Shown one piece after another: positions 42,107 to 54,127 of a stretch of 64,000 bases of DNA (positions are counted from its first letter, which is position 1; every line of letters starts with the position of its first letter). The position numbers and the translations under genes were made by a program. Below the pieces are notes generated by a model that saw nothing but the letters and a program-made list of their open reading frames with translations, made no database searches and was not told where the DNA came from. The stretch covers positions 85,502-149,501 of the forward strand of contig NZ_JBBELO010000019.1 in the NCBI RefSeq assembly GCF_037404875.1. Reading direction: 5' to 3'. The stretch comes from Orlajensenia sp037404875. Its GTDB lineage: Bacteria; Actinomycetota; Actinomycetes; Actinomycetales; Microbacteriaceae.

Positions 42107-44319
42107 TCAGCGGCGCAGCTTCAGCCAGAGCGCTCCGAGCGGCGGCAGGGTGAGCACGGCCGAGGCAGGCTGCCCGGCCCACGGCACCTCGAGCGCCTCC
42201 ACGCCACCGAGGTTGCCGACGCCGGAACCGCCGAACTCGGCGGCATCCGTGTTGAGCACCTCGTCCCATCGACCGGCCGCGGGCAGCCCGACGCGGTACT
42301 CGGAGTGCGGACTGCCGGCGAAGTTGGTGATGCACGCGAAGGTCTCGCCCGTGCTGCTGAGCCGCAGGAACGAGACGACGTTCGCCGCTGCCGCGCCGCC
42401 CTCGATCCACCGGAAGCCGGCGGAGTCGCTGTCGAGTTCGTAGAGAGCGGGATTGGCGCGGTAGAGCCGGTTCAGCTGCGAGACGAGGTCGAACAGGCCG
42501 CGGTGGCTCGGTTGATCGAGGATCCACCAGTCCAGGCCCCGCTCCTCGCTCCACTCCGAGGGCTGGCCGAACTCCTGCCCCATGAAGAGCAGCTGCTTGC
42601 CCGGATGCGACCACATGAACGCGAGGTAGGCCCGCACGTTCGCGAGCTTCTGCCAGTGATCGCCGGGCATCTTGCCGAAGAGCGATCCCTTGCCGTGCAC
42701 GACCTCGTCGTGGCTGATCGGCAGCATGAAGTTCTCGCTGAAGGCGTACACGAACGAGAAGGTGATCTCGTTGTGGTGGTACGAGCGGTACATCGGGTCT
42801 TCGGAGATGTACTGCAGCGAGTCGTGCATCCACCCCATGTTCCACTTGAAGCCGAACCCGAGCCCGCCGCCCGAGGTGGGCGCGGTCACTCCGGGCCAGC
42901 TCGTGGACTCCTCGGCGATCATGACGATGCCGGGGTTGCGCTTGTAGGCGGTCGCGGTGGCCTCCTGCAGGAACGAGATCGCCTCGAGGTTCTCCCGACC
43001 GCCATGGACGTTGGGCTCCCACTCGCCGTCTTTGCGGGAGTAGTCCAGGTAGAGCATCGAGGCGACCGCATCCACGCGCAGGCCGTCGACGTGGAACTCC
43101 TCGAGCCAGAACAGCGCGTTGGCCACGAGGAAGTTGCGCACCTGACGCTGCCCGAAGTCGAAGACGAGCGTGCCCCAGTCCTTCTGCTCGCCGCGGCGCG
43201 GATCGGGATGCTCGTACAGCGCCTGCCCGTCGAACTTCGCGAGCGCCCACTCGTCCTTGGGGAAGTGCCCGGGCACCCAGTCCATGATCACGCCGATGCC
43301 GGCCTGGTGCAGGCGGTCGATGAGGTAGCGCAGGCCGTCCGGGTGCCCGAATCGGCTGCTCGCGGCGTAGTAGCCCGTCACCTGGTAGCCCCACGAGCCG
43401 CCGAACGGATGCTCGGCGAGGGGCAGGAACTCCACGTGCGTGAAGCCGAGCTCCTGCACGTACTCGATGAGCTGGTCGGCGGCGTCGACGTAGCTCAGGC
43501 CGGGGCGCCACGAGCCGAAGTGCAGCTCGTAGACGCTCATGGGCTTCGTGTGCGGCTGCGTGGCCGCCCGCTCGGCGAGCCAGGCGCCGTCGCCCCACTG
43601 GTAGTCGGACTGGCCGACGACGGATGCGGTCGCGGGCGGGACCTCGGTGAAACGGGCCATCGGGTCGGCGCGCCGCACCCATTCGCCCGACTGGGCGAGC
43701 AGCTCGAACTTGTAGAGCGCGCCCGGTGCCACCTCGGGGATGAAGAGCTCCCACACGCCGCTGCCCCCCATGCTGCGCATGGAGTGCTGGGTTCCGTCCC
43801 AGCCGTTGAAGTCCCCGATGACGCGCACGGCGCGGGCATGCGGCGCCCACACCGTGAAGGCGGTGCCGCGCGTTGCACCGGTCACGCCCCAGTGCTCGCG
43901 GTAGTGGGCGCCGAGGGCATCCCAGAGGCGCTCATGGCGCCCCTCGCCGATGAGGTGCAGGTCGATCTCGCCGATACTCGGCGCGAAGCGGTACGGGTCA
44001 TCGGCCAGCCACTCGGAGCCGTCGGGGTAGCGCGCCTCGATGCGGTAGTCCTGCGGCCCGGTGATGCTGAAACCCTGCCAGACGCCATGGCCGAGGTGGG
44101 CGAGCTCGACGCGGGCGTCATTGGGCAGAACGGCCCGCACCTCGGAAGCCAGGGGGCGCAGCGTCCGGATGACCGTCACGGGGTCGGAGATGCCGGGAGC
44201 GGCCACGACGTGCTGGCCGAGGACGGAATGCGGGTTGAAGTAACTGCCGGCACCCACCGCCGCCACAACGTCGTCCGCCAGTTCCGGCAGTCGGATGGCG
44301 CTGGATCCGTCTTCGCGGC

Positions 44320-44323
<4 letters not shown>
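42107..44323 (-). CDS. glgB: 1,4-alpha-glucan branching enzyme
   Basis: GH13 branching enzyme making alpha-1,6 links. 738 residues: N-terminal CBM48 (FNPHSVLGQHVVA, then YEHWGVTGA region and YKFEL), catalytic barrel with nucleophile Asp in DGLRVDAVASML, acid/base Glu in VMIAEESTSWP and Asp in ISHDEVVHGKGS. ATG 44323 overlaps the glgE stop by four bases (ATGA), so it is coupled to glgE. Confidence 0.96.
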
Positions 44324-46353
<2,030 letters not shown>

Positions 46354-46359
46354 CCTCCG

Positions 46360-46365
46360 ACCGTA
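46360..46365 (-). promoter_or_regulatory. -10 element TACGGT for leaderless glgE
   Basis: Reading the minus strand, TACGGT is six bases before GTG 46353. GGAGG abuts the start codon too closely to work as a ribosome binding site. Confidence 0.5.
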
Positions 46366-46424
46366 GCGCCATCCGGCCGGCTCGGCCGAGCGGTTGCGTT
46401 TACACGCCGGTCATGCTTGGACCC

Positions 46425-46430
46425 TAGGGT
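46425..46430 (+). promoter_or_regulatory. -10 element TAGGGT for leaderless glgP
   Basis: TAGGGT ends seven bases before GTG 46438. The two divergent -10 elements are 59 bases apart within an 84-base gap, so the glgE and glgP promoters are close enough to be regulated together. Confidence 0.45.
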
Positions 46431-46437
46431 GGTGAGG

Positions 46438-48996
46438 GTGAAGGCCATCCGCAAGTTCACCGTCCGTGCCGTGCTTCCCGAGCGACTGAGCGCCCTCGAG
46501 CCGCTCGCGGGAAATCTCCGCTGGTCGTGGCACGAGCCCACGCGCCGATTGTTCGAGCAGATCGATCCCGCCACCTGGGCGCGGGTCGGGCACGACCCCA
46601 TCGCGCTTCTCGGCGAGGTGGCCAGGGAGCGGCTCGACCAGCTCGCCGCGGACGACGGCTACGTGGACTGGGCGAACCGGCTGCGCGAGGACCTCGAGGC
46701 GTACCTGCGCGAACCGCGCTGGTACCAGGGACTCGAGGGGGAGAAGCCCGGTTCGATCGCGTACTTCTCTCCGGAGTTCGGCATCGCCGCAGCCCTGCCC
46801 CAGTACTCCGGCGGCCTCGGGATCCTCGCGGGCGATCACCTCAAGGCGGCATCCGACCTCGGCATCCCGCTCGTGGCCGTCGGCCTGTTCTACAAGGCGG
46901 GCTACTTCAGCCAGTCCATCTCCGCCGATGGCTGGCAGTTGGAGAGCTACCCGGCACTCGACCCCGACGGACTGCCGCTCGCGGTGCTGCGGCGGCCCGA
47001 TCGCTCGCCCGTGCACGTCGTGCTCTCGCTGCCCGATGACCGCGAGCTGCACGCCCGCATCTGGCAGGCGGCGGTCGGCCGGGTACGACTGCTCCTGCTC
47101 GACACCGACGTTCCCGAGAACAGCGACGAACTGCGCCAGGTGACCGACCGGCTCTACGGAGGCGGGGGAGAGCACCGGCTGCTGCAGGAGCTGCTGCTCG
47201 GCATCGGCGGTGTGCGCGCGGTCGAGGAGTGGGCGGAATTAGCCCACGCTTCCGCCCCCGAGGTCTTCCACACGAACGAGGGTCACGCGGGCTTCCTCGG
47301 CGTTGAGCGCATCGCGCGCCTGATCGGCGAGGGCCTCAGCTTCGCGGAGGCGCTCGAGGTCGTGCGCGGCGGAACCGTGTTCACCACGCACACCCCCGTG
47401 CCTGCCGGCATCGACCGGTTCGATGCCGCCCTCGTGGCGCGGTATTTCAGCGGCGCGCTGCTTCCGGGCGTCGACGCGCGCGACGTGCTCGCACTCGGTG
47501 CCGAGACCTACCCCGGCGGATCGGCCGGCGTGTTCAACATGGCCGTCATGGGCCTGCGCCTCGCGCAGCGCGCCAATGGCGTCTCCAAGCTGCACGGCCG
47601 GGTGAGCCGCACCATGTTCGCCGGCCTGTGGCCGGGCTTCGACGCCGACGACGTGCCGATCGGATCGATCACGAACGGCGTGCACGCTCCCACCTGGACC
47701 GACGCGCGCCTGCAGGAGCTCTCCGAGCGTTCCTTCGGCACCACGGACACCACTCGGGTGGACTGGCGATCGGATGCCGTGAGCGACCTCGACCTCTGGC
47801 GGGTGCGTGCGGGCATGCGCGCCGGTCTCGTCGAAGATGCGCGCGCCCGGCTCACCCGCGCCTGGCTCGCGCAGAACCCCGGCGGCAGCGTGCCCGGCTG
47901 GATCTCCTCCGTGCTCGACCCCGACGTGCTCACCATCGGCTTCGCCCGGCGGGTGCCCACCTACAAGCGCCTCACCCTCATGCTCCACGACCCCGACCGA
48001 CTGCGGAAGCTCCTGCTGCACGCCGAGCGTCCGATCCAGATCGTCGTGGCCGGCAAGTCGCATCCCGCCGACGATGAGGGCAAGCGCCTCATCCAGCAGC
48101 TCGTGCAGTTCGCGTCGGAGCCCGACATCCGCGGCCGGCTCGTCTTCCTTCCCGACTACGACATCGCGATGGCCCAGACGCTCTACCCGGGCACGGATGT
48201 CTGGCTCAACAACCCGCTTCGACCGCTCGAGGCCTGTGGAACGTCGGGCATGAAGGCCGCGCTGAACGGGGTGCTCAACCTCTCGATCCTCGACGGCTGG
48301 TGGGACGAGTACTACGACGGCGAGAACGGCTGGGCCATCCCCTCCGCGCCGACGACGGATGCCGCCGAGCGCGACCGCCGCGAGGCCGAGTCGCTCTACG
48401 ACCTCATCGAGCACGAGATCGCGCCGCGGTTCTACGACCGCAACCACGACGACGTGCCCGAGCGCTGGCTGCATTCCATCCGGCACACCCTGAGCACCCT
48501 CTCGCCCGAGCTGTCGGCGGAGCGGATGGTGCGCCAGTACGTCGAGGCGCTCTATCGCCCGGCCGCCGGCGCGGAGGCGGCCCTCAGTCACGACCACTAC
48601 GACGGCGGGCGCGAGCTCGCCGCCTGGAAGGCGCGCGTCGTGCACGGCTGGTCCGGCGTCTCGGTCGGCCACGTCGAGTCGGGCGGGATGCCGGGCGTGC
48701 CGCAGGTCGGCGACGAACTGCAACTGCGCGCGCACGTGCAGCTCGGCGAGCTCACTCCCGGCGACGTGCGGGTCGAGGCCGTCTACGGTCGCAGCGGCGA
48801 CGACGACGCGCTGAGCGAGGTCGCGGTGCTGCAACTGCAGCCGGCCGGCGACGCCGAGCAGGGCAAGCCGACCCTGTTCGTCGGTACCCTGCCGCTCTCC
48901 CGAGCCGGTTCGTGGGGATATACGGTGCGCGTGCTGCCCAGCAATCCGCTGCTCGCCTCTCCGGCCGACCTGGGCCTCATCGCCGTCGCTAACTGA
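46438..48996 (+). CDS. glgP: Alpha-glucan phosphorylase
   Basis: 852 residues, type 3 family. Uses pyridoxal phosphate to release glucose-1-phosphate from glycogen. Key features: FSPEFGI, HTPVPAG, RRVPTYKR and the PLP lysine in GTSGMKAALNGVLNLS followed by ILDGWWDE. GTG 46438 gives the conserved N-terminus; GTG 46432 is in frame but too near the -10. The only plus-strand gene of this cluster. Confidence 0.95.
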   Translation: MKAIRKFTVRAVLPERLSALEPLAGNLRWSWHEPTRRLFEQIDPATWARVGHDPIALLGEVARERLDQLAADDGYVDWANRLREDLEAYLREPRWYQGLEGEKPGSIAYFSPEFGIAAALPQYSGGLGILAGDHLKAASDLGIPLVAVGLFYKAGYFSQSISADGWQLESYPALDPDGLPLAVLRRPDRSPVHVVLSLPDDRELHARIWQAAVGRVRLLLLDTDVPENSDELRQVTDRLYGGGGEHRLLQELLLGIGGVRAVEEWAELAHASAPEVFHTNEGHAGFLGVERIARLIGEGLSFAEALEVVRGGTVFTTHTPVPAGIDRFDAALVARYFSGALLPGVDARDVLALGAETYPGGSAGVFNMAVMGLRLAQRANGVSKLHGRVSRTMFAGLWPGFDADDVPIGSITNGVHAPTWTDARLQELSERSFGTTDTTRVDWRSDAVSDLDLWRVRAGMRAGLVEDARARLTRAWLAQNPGGSVPGWISSVLDPDVLTIGFARRVPTYKRLTLMLHDPDRLRKLLLHAERPIQIVVAGKSHPADDEGKRLIQQLVQFASEPDIRGRLVFLPDYDIAMAQTLYPGTDVWLNNPLRPLEACGTSGMKAALNGVLNLSILDGWWDEYYDGENGWAIPSAPTTDAAERDRREAESLYDLIEHEIAPRFYDRNHDDVPERWLHSIRHTLSTLSPELSAERMVRQYVEALYRPAAGAEAALSHDHYDGGRELAAWKARVVHGWSGVSVGHVESGGMPGVPQVGDELQLRAHVQLGELTPGDVRVEAVYGRSGDDDALSEVAVLQLQPAGDAEQGKPTLFVGTLPLSRAGSWGYTVRVLPSNPLLASPADLGLIAVAN

Positions 48997-49031
48997 GCCG
49001 GCGCCCCGTCAGCCCGGCGAGCCGACCGCGG

Positions 49032-49526
49032 CTACGGCCGGCGGGCGATGGCGGCGTAGCGGCCGCCCGTCACGGCCAGCAGGTCGTCGGGGGCGAGCTC
49101 GATGTCGAGCCCCCGACGGCCTCCGGAGACGAGCACGGTCTCGAAGAGGATCGCGCTCTCGTCGAGGAAGGTGGGCAGGGCACTCCTCTGGCCGACGGGG
49201 CTGATACCCCCGACGACGTAGCCGGTCTTGCGCTCGGCGAGATGCGGGTCGGCCATGGCCGCCTTGCCGCCGCCCGCAGCGGCGGCGAGCGCCTTCAGGT
49301 CGAGGCTGCCGGTCACGGGAACGATGGCGACGGTGAGGGTGCCGGCGACATCGGCCACGAGGGTCTTGAACACCTGCTCCGCATCCCGCCCGAGTTTCTG
49401 AGCGGCCTCGAGCCCGAAGTTCGAGGTGCGCGGATCGTGTTCGTAGGCGTGAGCGGTGAACGCGATTCCGGCACGGGCGAGGGCGAGCGTCGCCGGCGTG
49501 CCCGGGGCATCCACGTGCCGCGCCAT
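49032..49526 (-). CDS. ybaK: YbaK-type Cys-tRNA(Pro) deacylase
   Basis: 164 residues. Removes mischarged cysteine from tRNA-Pro. The HDPRTSNFGLEAAQKLG and GGGKAAMADPHLAERKTGYVVGGISPVGQ blocks are characteristic, including the conserved lysine. ATG overlaps the glgX stop (TGATG), so it is translated with glgX although functionally unrelated. Confidence 0.94.
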   Translation of the reverse strand: MARHVDAPGTPATLALARAGIAFTAHAYEHDPRTSNFGLEAAQKLGRDAEQVFKTLVADVAGTLTVAIVPVTGSLDLKALAAAAGGGKAAMADPHLAERKTGYVVGGISPVGQRSALPTFLDESAILFETVLVSGGRRGLDIELAPDDLLAVTGGRYAAIARRP

Positions 49527-51571
49527 CAGTCGTGCGCCCGGAAGAGCTGCATCGACGTGGCGGCGACGGCGAGTTCCTGCCCGGGCACGTATTCACTGTC
49601 GCGCGCGCCCAGGTCGTCGTGGGCGGAATCCCAGAGCAGCGTGTAGCCGCCGACGCCGGCGTGCTCGGGAAGAGTGACCGTCGTGTCCTCCTCGAGGGCG
49701 TGGATGACGAGCAGGATGCGGTTGAACTCCTCGAACTCGGGCGTGGAGGCGGCGAGGTACTGCAGCGTGCGCTCGTCGGGGCTGCGCCAGTCGTCCTCCG
49801 ACATCGAGAGGCCCTCGTCGTTGTACCAGTCCATCTGCGACGCGCTTGGAACCTTCTCGCCGAACCGGCCGAAGCGCACCGGGCGAAGAGCGGGGTTCTC
49901 GCGGCGCAGGGCGATCAGCCGAGCCGTCACCGCCCGCAGCTCCTCCTGCCACGGCACGCGGTTCCACGAGAGCCAGGTGAGCTCGCTGTCGTGGCAGTAG
50001 GCGTTGTTGTTGCCGCGCTGGGTGCGGCCGTACTCGTCGCCGGCCGTGATCATCGGCACGCCCGCAGAGAGCAGCAGCGTACCGAGCAGGTTGCGCATGG
50101 CTCGCCGGCGGGTGCGCAGGATCCCGGGGTCGTTCGTCGGGCCCTCGACGCCGTGGTTGAACGAGTAGTTGTTGTCGGAGCCGTCGCGGTTCTCCTCGCC
50201 GTTGCCCTCGTTGTGCTTGCGGTTGTAGGTGGTCAGGTCGGCGAGCGTGAAGCCGTCGTGCGCGGTGATGAAGTTCAGCGAGGCGAGCGGTCCGCGCTCG
50301 AGCGAGAAGGTGCCCGACGAGCCGGCCAGGCGGGTGGCGAACCGCCCGATGCCGCTTCCCGCCTCACCGGATTCGCGTGCACGGGCGATGTCGACGAGCC
50401 AGAAGTCGCGCATCCGGTCGCGGTAGCGGTCGTTCCACTCGATCCAGCCGGGGGCGAAGGCTCCCGTCTTCCAGCCGTCGGGGCCGAGGTCCCACGGCTC
50501 GGCGATGATCTTCAGGGGCGAGAGCAGCGCATCCTCGAGGATGCCGCGCAGCAGCGGGTGCTCGGGGTCGAAGGCGATGTCGCGGCCGCGGCCGAGGGTG
50601 ACCGCGAGATCGAAGCGGAACCCATCCACTCCCATCTCGCCGGCCCAGTAACGCAGTGAGTCCAGTACCAGCGCGACGGGAACGTCGCCACCGAAGTCGA
50701 GGGTGTTGCCGCATCCCGTGGTGTCGACGTAGGCGCCGTGCGCGTCGTGGCGATAGTAACCGGGGTTGTCGAGGCCGCGCAGGCTCGTCGTGGGACCGTT
50801 CGTTCCCTCCTCCGAGGTGTGGTTGTAGACCACGTCGAGGATGACCTCGATGCCCGCCCCGTGCAGCGCGCGCACCATGTCCTTGAACTCGCGGGCGACG
50901 GCGCTCGCACCGGCCGCCTGCGCGGCGTCCGTGGCGTACGGGGCGTGCGGCGCGAAGAACCCGAGCGTGTTGTAGCCCCAGTAGTTCTCGAGGCCCTGCC
51001 GGATGAGCCGCTGCTCCGAGGTGAAGGCGTGCACGGGCAGCAACTCGACCGCCGTGATGCCGAGGTGCTTCAGTTCGCGGAGAGATGCCTCGTGCCCGAG
51101 CCCCGCGTAGGTTCCGCGCAGCGCCTCGGGCACATCCGGGTTCAGCTTGGAGAAGCCGCGCACGTGCATCTCGTAGAACACCGAGTGGTCGAGGGGGGTG
51201 CGCGGGCGCTCGACCCCTTCCCAGTCGTAGGCATCGTCGATGACGACGGAGCGGAAGCCGGTACCGACACGGGCGATGCCGCGGCCGTACGGGTCCAGCA
51301 GCAGGCGCGCCTCGTTGAAGGCGTTCGGTGGCGCGATCGGGCCGGTCGCCCGCAGGGCGTAGAGCCGCCCGGGAACGAGGCTGCGCGTACGGGCCAGCCA
51401 CACGCCGTCGTGGCCGCGCTGCATGGGGACGCTCTTGTAGATCCAGTCGGGATCCGAGTGATCGAACAGGCACAGCGTGAGCGCCTGCGCCGACTCCGAC
51501 CACACCCGCAGCTCGCCGCCGGCGGCCGTCTGGCGCACGCCCAGGACGGCGTCGGTCCGGGCGGCGGTCAT
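49526..51571 (-). CDS. glgX: Glycogen debranching enzyme GlgX
   Basis: 681-residue GH13_11 isoamylase type. CBM48 at the N-terminus, then the barrel with VDGFRFDLAVTLG (nucleophile Asp), KIIAEPWDLG (acid/base Glu) and ITAHDGFTLADL (third Asp). It hydrolyses the alpha-1,6 branches left by GlgP. Start ATG 51571 is seven bases after a TACTGT -10 shared with the divergent cysteine desulfurase. Confidence 0.95.
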   Translation of the reverse strand: MTAARTDAVLGVRQTAAGGELRVWSESAQALTLCLFDHSDPDWIYKSVPMQRGHDGVWLARTRSLVPGRLYALRATGPIAPPNAFNEARLLLDPYGRGIARVGTGFRSVVIDDAYDWEGVERPRTPLDHSVFYEMHVRGFSKLNPDVPEALRGTYAGLGHEASLRELKHLGITAVELLPVHAFTSEQRLIRQGLENYWGYNTLGFFAPHAPYATDAAQAAGASAVAREFKDMVRALHGAGIEVILDVVYNHTSEEGTNGPTTSLRGLDNPGYYRHDAHGAYVDTTGCGNTLDFGGDVPVALVLDSLRYWAGEMGVDGFRFDLAVTLGRGRDIAFDPEHPLLRGILEDALLSPLKIIAEPWDLGPDGWKTGAFAPGWIEWNDRYRDRMRDFWLVDIARARESGEAGSGIGRFATRLAGSSGTFSLERGPLASLNFITAHDGFTLADLTTYNRKHNEGNGEENRDGSDNNYSFNHGVEGPTNDPGILRTRRRAMRNLLGTLLLSAGVPMITAGDEYGRTQRGNNNAYCHDSELTWLSWNRVPWQEELRAVTARLIALRRENPALRPVRFGRFGEKVPSASQMDWYNDEGLSMSEDDWRSPDERTLQYLAASTPEFEEFNRILLVIHALEEDTTVTLPEHAGVGGYTLLWDSAHDDLGARDSEYVPGQELAVAATSMQLFRAHD

Positions 51572-51577
51572 GCGATC

Positions 51578-51584
51578 TACAGTA
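51578..51584. promoter_or_regulatory. Symmetric -10 TACAGTA serving two divergent leaderless genes
   Basis: TACAGT (51578-51583, plus) and TACTGT (51584-51579, minus) overlap by five bases. Each is exactly seven bases from its start codon: ATG 51591 (plus) and ATG 51571 (minus). Only 19 bases separate the two genes. Confidence 0.6.
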
Positions 51585-51590
51585 ATGACA

Positions 51591-52802
51591 ATGGCGATCT
51601 ACCTTGACCACGCTGCGACGACCCCCATGACGCCGGCCGCCCTCGCGGCCTACGTCGAAGCCGTCGGCGTGGTCGGCAACCCCGCCTCCATCCACAGCCA
51701 GGGCCAGAACGCCCGCCGCATGCTCGAAGAAGCCCGCGAGATCATCGCAGCGGGCGTCGGCTGCGATCCGATCGAGGTCGTCTTCACCGGGAACGGCACC
51801 GAGGCGATCAACCTCGCGATCAAGGGCCTGTTCTGGGCTCGTCCCGGTGACCGCATCCTCGTTCCCGGTGGCGAGCACCACGCCACCATCGACACGGTGG
51901 AATGGCTCGCGGCCCACGAGGGCGCCCGCGTGCAGTGGCTGCCGCTGGATGAGGTGGGACGCGTGCGGCTGGACGCCGTTGAGGCCGCTCTCGCCGAGGA
52001 TGCGGCATCCGTCGCCCTCATCACGATGCTCTGGGCCAACAATGAGGTCGGCACGATCCAACCGGTCGCCGAAGTCGCCGCGCTCGCCGCACGCTACGGC
52101 GTTCCCCTCCACCTGGACGCCGTGGCGGCCTACGGCCACGTGCCGATCGACTTCGCGCAGTTGCGGCGCGACTCCGGGTCCTCGGGCCAGGGCGGTCTTC
52201 TCGCCCTCAGCATCTCGGCCCACAAGGTCGGCGGCCCCGTCGGCATCGGCGCGCTCGTGCTCAGCCGCTCGGCGCGCGTGGAGGCGCTCATCCACGGCGG
52301 GGGGCAGCAGCGGCAGGTGCGCTCGGGAACACAGGACGTCGCAGCGGCGGTCTCGTTCGCCGCGGCAGCGCGGGTCGCCGACGCACGCCTTTCTCAGGAG
52401 GCCGAGCGCATCGCCGCGCTGCGCGACCGCCTCGTCGACGGCCTGCGCGCCGCCGTTCCCGACGCCCAGGTCAACGGTGATCCGGATGCCGGGGGCCGCC
52501 TCCCCGGAACCGCCCACTTCGCCTTTCCCGGGGCCCAGGGGGACTCCCTTCTGTTCCTGCTCGACGCGGCAGGCGTCTCCGTCTCCACGGGATCGGCCTG
52601 CCAGGCCGGCATCCCGGAGCCCTCGCACGTCTTGCTCGCGATGGGACGCGACGAGGTCGCGGCGCGCTCGGCACTGCGCGTGACCCTCGGCGCCACGAGC
52701 ACCGAGGCCGACGTCGACGCCTTCCTCGCGGCGCTGCCGGGCGCCTACCGGCAGGCGCTGAACGCCGGGCTCTCCTCGCGCGCCACGTCGTTCGATCGTT
52801 GA
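51591..52802 (+). CDS. Cysteine desulfurase (IscS/NifS-like)
   Basis: 403 residues. PLP-dependent removal of sulfur from L-cysteine. The N-terminal IYLDHAATTP, the Schiff-base Lys in SAHKVGG (about 212) and the persulfide cysteine in STGSACQAG (about 337) are all seen. The gene lies 46 bases before mnmA, which takes this sulfur for tRNA. ATG 51585 is an alternative start in frame. Confidence 0.94.
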   Translation: MAIYLDHAATTPMTPAALAAYVEAVGVVGNPASIHSQGQNARRMLEEAREIIAAGVGCDPIEVVFTGNGTEAINLAIKGLFWARPGDRILVPGGEHHATIDTVEWLAAHEGARVQWLPLDEVGRVRLDAVEAALAEDAASVALITMLWANNEVGTIQPVAEVAALAARYGVPLHLDAVAAYGHVPIDFAQLRRDSGSSGQGGLLALSISAHKVGGPVGIGALVLSRSARVEALIHGGGQQRQVRSGTQDVAAAVSFAAAARVADARLSQEAERIAALRDRLVDGLRAAVPDAQVNGDPDAGGRLPGTAHFAFPGAQGDSLLFLLDAAGVSVSTGSACQAGIPEPSHVLLAMGRDEVAARSALRVTLGATSTEADVDAFLAALPGAYRQALNAGLSSRATSFDR

Positions 52803-52836
52803 TCGTGGGCGCCACGGGACTCTCAGGGGGCGTTCG

Positions 52837-52842
52837 TAGACT
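52837..52842 (+). promoter_or_regulatory. -10 element TAGACT for leaderless mnmA
   Basis: TAGACT followed by GGAGCC and ATG 52849 (six bases). GGAG is also present but only two bases from the start. Confidence 0.5.
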
Positions 52843-52848
52843 GGAGCC

Positions 52849-53958
52849 ATGAGAGTTCTGGCAGCGATGAGTGGCGGAGTGGATTCCGCCGTGGCCGCGG
52901 CGCGGGCGGTCGAGGCCGGACACGATGTCGTGGGCGTGCATCTCGCCCTCAGCCGCATGCCCGGAACGCTGCGCACCGGCTCGCGCGGCTGCTGCACGAT
53001 CGAGGACTCGATGGATGCCCGTCGGGCGGCCGACAAGCTCGGCATCCCCTTCTACGTGTGGGACTTCTCCGAGCGCTTCGCCGCCGACGTCGTGGACGAC
53101 TTCATCGCGGAGTACTCCGCGGGCCGCACCCCGAACCCGTGCATGCGCTGCAACGAGCGCATCAAGTTCGCCGCTCTTCTCGAGAAGGCGCTCGCGCTCG
53201 GCTTCGACGCCGTCTGCACCGGTCACTACGCCTCGATCCTGACGGATGCCGACGGCAACCGCGAGCTGCACCGCGCCGCCGCATGGGCGAAGGACCAGTC
53301 CTACGTCCTCGGCGTGCTCACCGCGGAGCAGCTCGCCCACGCCATGTTCCCGCTCGGAGCCACCCCGTCGAAGGCGGAGGTGCGTGCCGAAGCGGCGGAG
53401 CGCGGCTTCAGCGTCGCCACGAAGCCCGACAGCCACGACATCTGCTTCATCCCCGACGGCGACACCCGTGGCTGGCTCGCGGAGCGTGTGGGCGCCGAGA
53501 CGGGCGACATCCTGGACCGCACGGGCGCCAAGCTCGGCGAGCACGAGGGGGCGCACGCCTACACCGTCGGGCAGCGCCGCGGGCTCTCGATCGGCACTCC
53601 CGCTGCCGACGGCAAGCCGCGTTTCGTGCTCGAGGTGCGCCCCAAGGAGAACACCGTCATCGTCGGGCCGAAGGAGGCACTCGACATCGCCGAGATCGCC
53701 GGCGCGCGCATCAGCTGGGCGGGCCTGCCGCCCGAGGACGCATCCGTTCCCTTCCGGTGCGACGTGCAGATCCGTGCGCACGCCGACCCTGTCCCTGCCG
53801 TGGCACAGCTTCGCGACGGCGAACTCGTCGTCACGCCCGATGTGCCCCTGAACGGCGTCGCGCCCGGCCAGACGGCCGTGGTCTACGTGGGTACGAGGGT
53901 GCTCGGCCAGTGCACGATCGATCGCACGGTGAGCGCACTTTCCGTTCCCGCTCTCTGA
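52849..53958 (+). CDS. mnmA: tRNA-specific 2-thiouridylase MnmA
   Basis: 369-residue PP-loop ATPase that thiolates U34 of tRNA Lys, Glu and Gln. P-loop AMSGGVDSAVAA at the N-terminus; catalytic cysteines in NPCMRCNERIKF and SHDICFIPDGD. Paired with the cysteine desulfurase; no tusA-E relay genes nearby, as in other actinobacteria. Confidence 0.96.
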   Translation: MRVLAAMSGGVDSAVAAARAVEAGHDVVGVHLALSRMPGTLRTGSRGCCTIEDSMDARRAADKLGIPFYVWDFSERFAADVVDDFIAEYSAGRTPNPCMRCNERIKFAALLEKALALGFDAVCTGHYASILTDADGNRELHRAAAWAKDQSYVLGVLTAEQLAHAMFPLGATPSKAEVRAEAAERGFSVATKPDSHDICFIPDGDTRGWLAERVGAETGDILDRTGAKLGEHEGAHAYTVGQRRGLSIGTPAADGKPRFVLEVRPKENTVIVGPKEALDIAEIAGARISWAGLPPEDASVPFRCDVQIRAHADPVPAVAQLRDGELVVTPDVPLNGVAPGQTAVVYVGTRVLGQCTIDRTVSALSVPAL

Positions 53959-54127
53959 GAGTCGGCCGCTTCGCGGAGGCGGGATGCTCGTCTCCTCGAC
54001 GCCGAACGCGATATATCGGGACTTCTTTCTCGGCCCGCGTCAAGCCCCGTTCGCCGATTGGATCGGCCGCGTAGCGTCGCTCTCGCCTCTGGGACAGCTC
54101 CAGGGGCGACAAGGAGAGGCGCAGTCC

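Noticed and set aside
49009..49596. Minus-strand frame of 195 codons over the ybaK region
   Set aside because: Arg/His-rich alternate frame; the ybaK frame has all family motifs.
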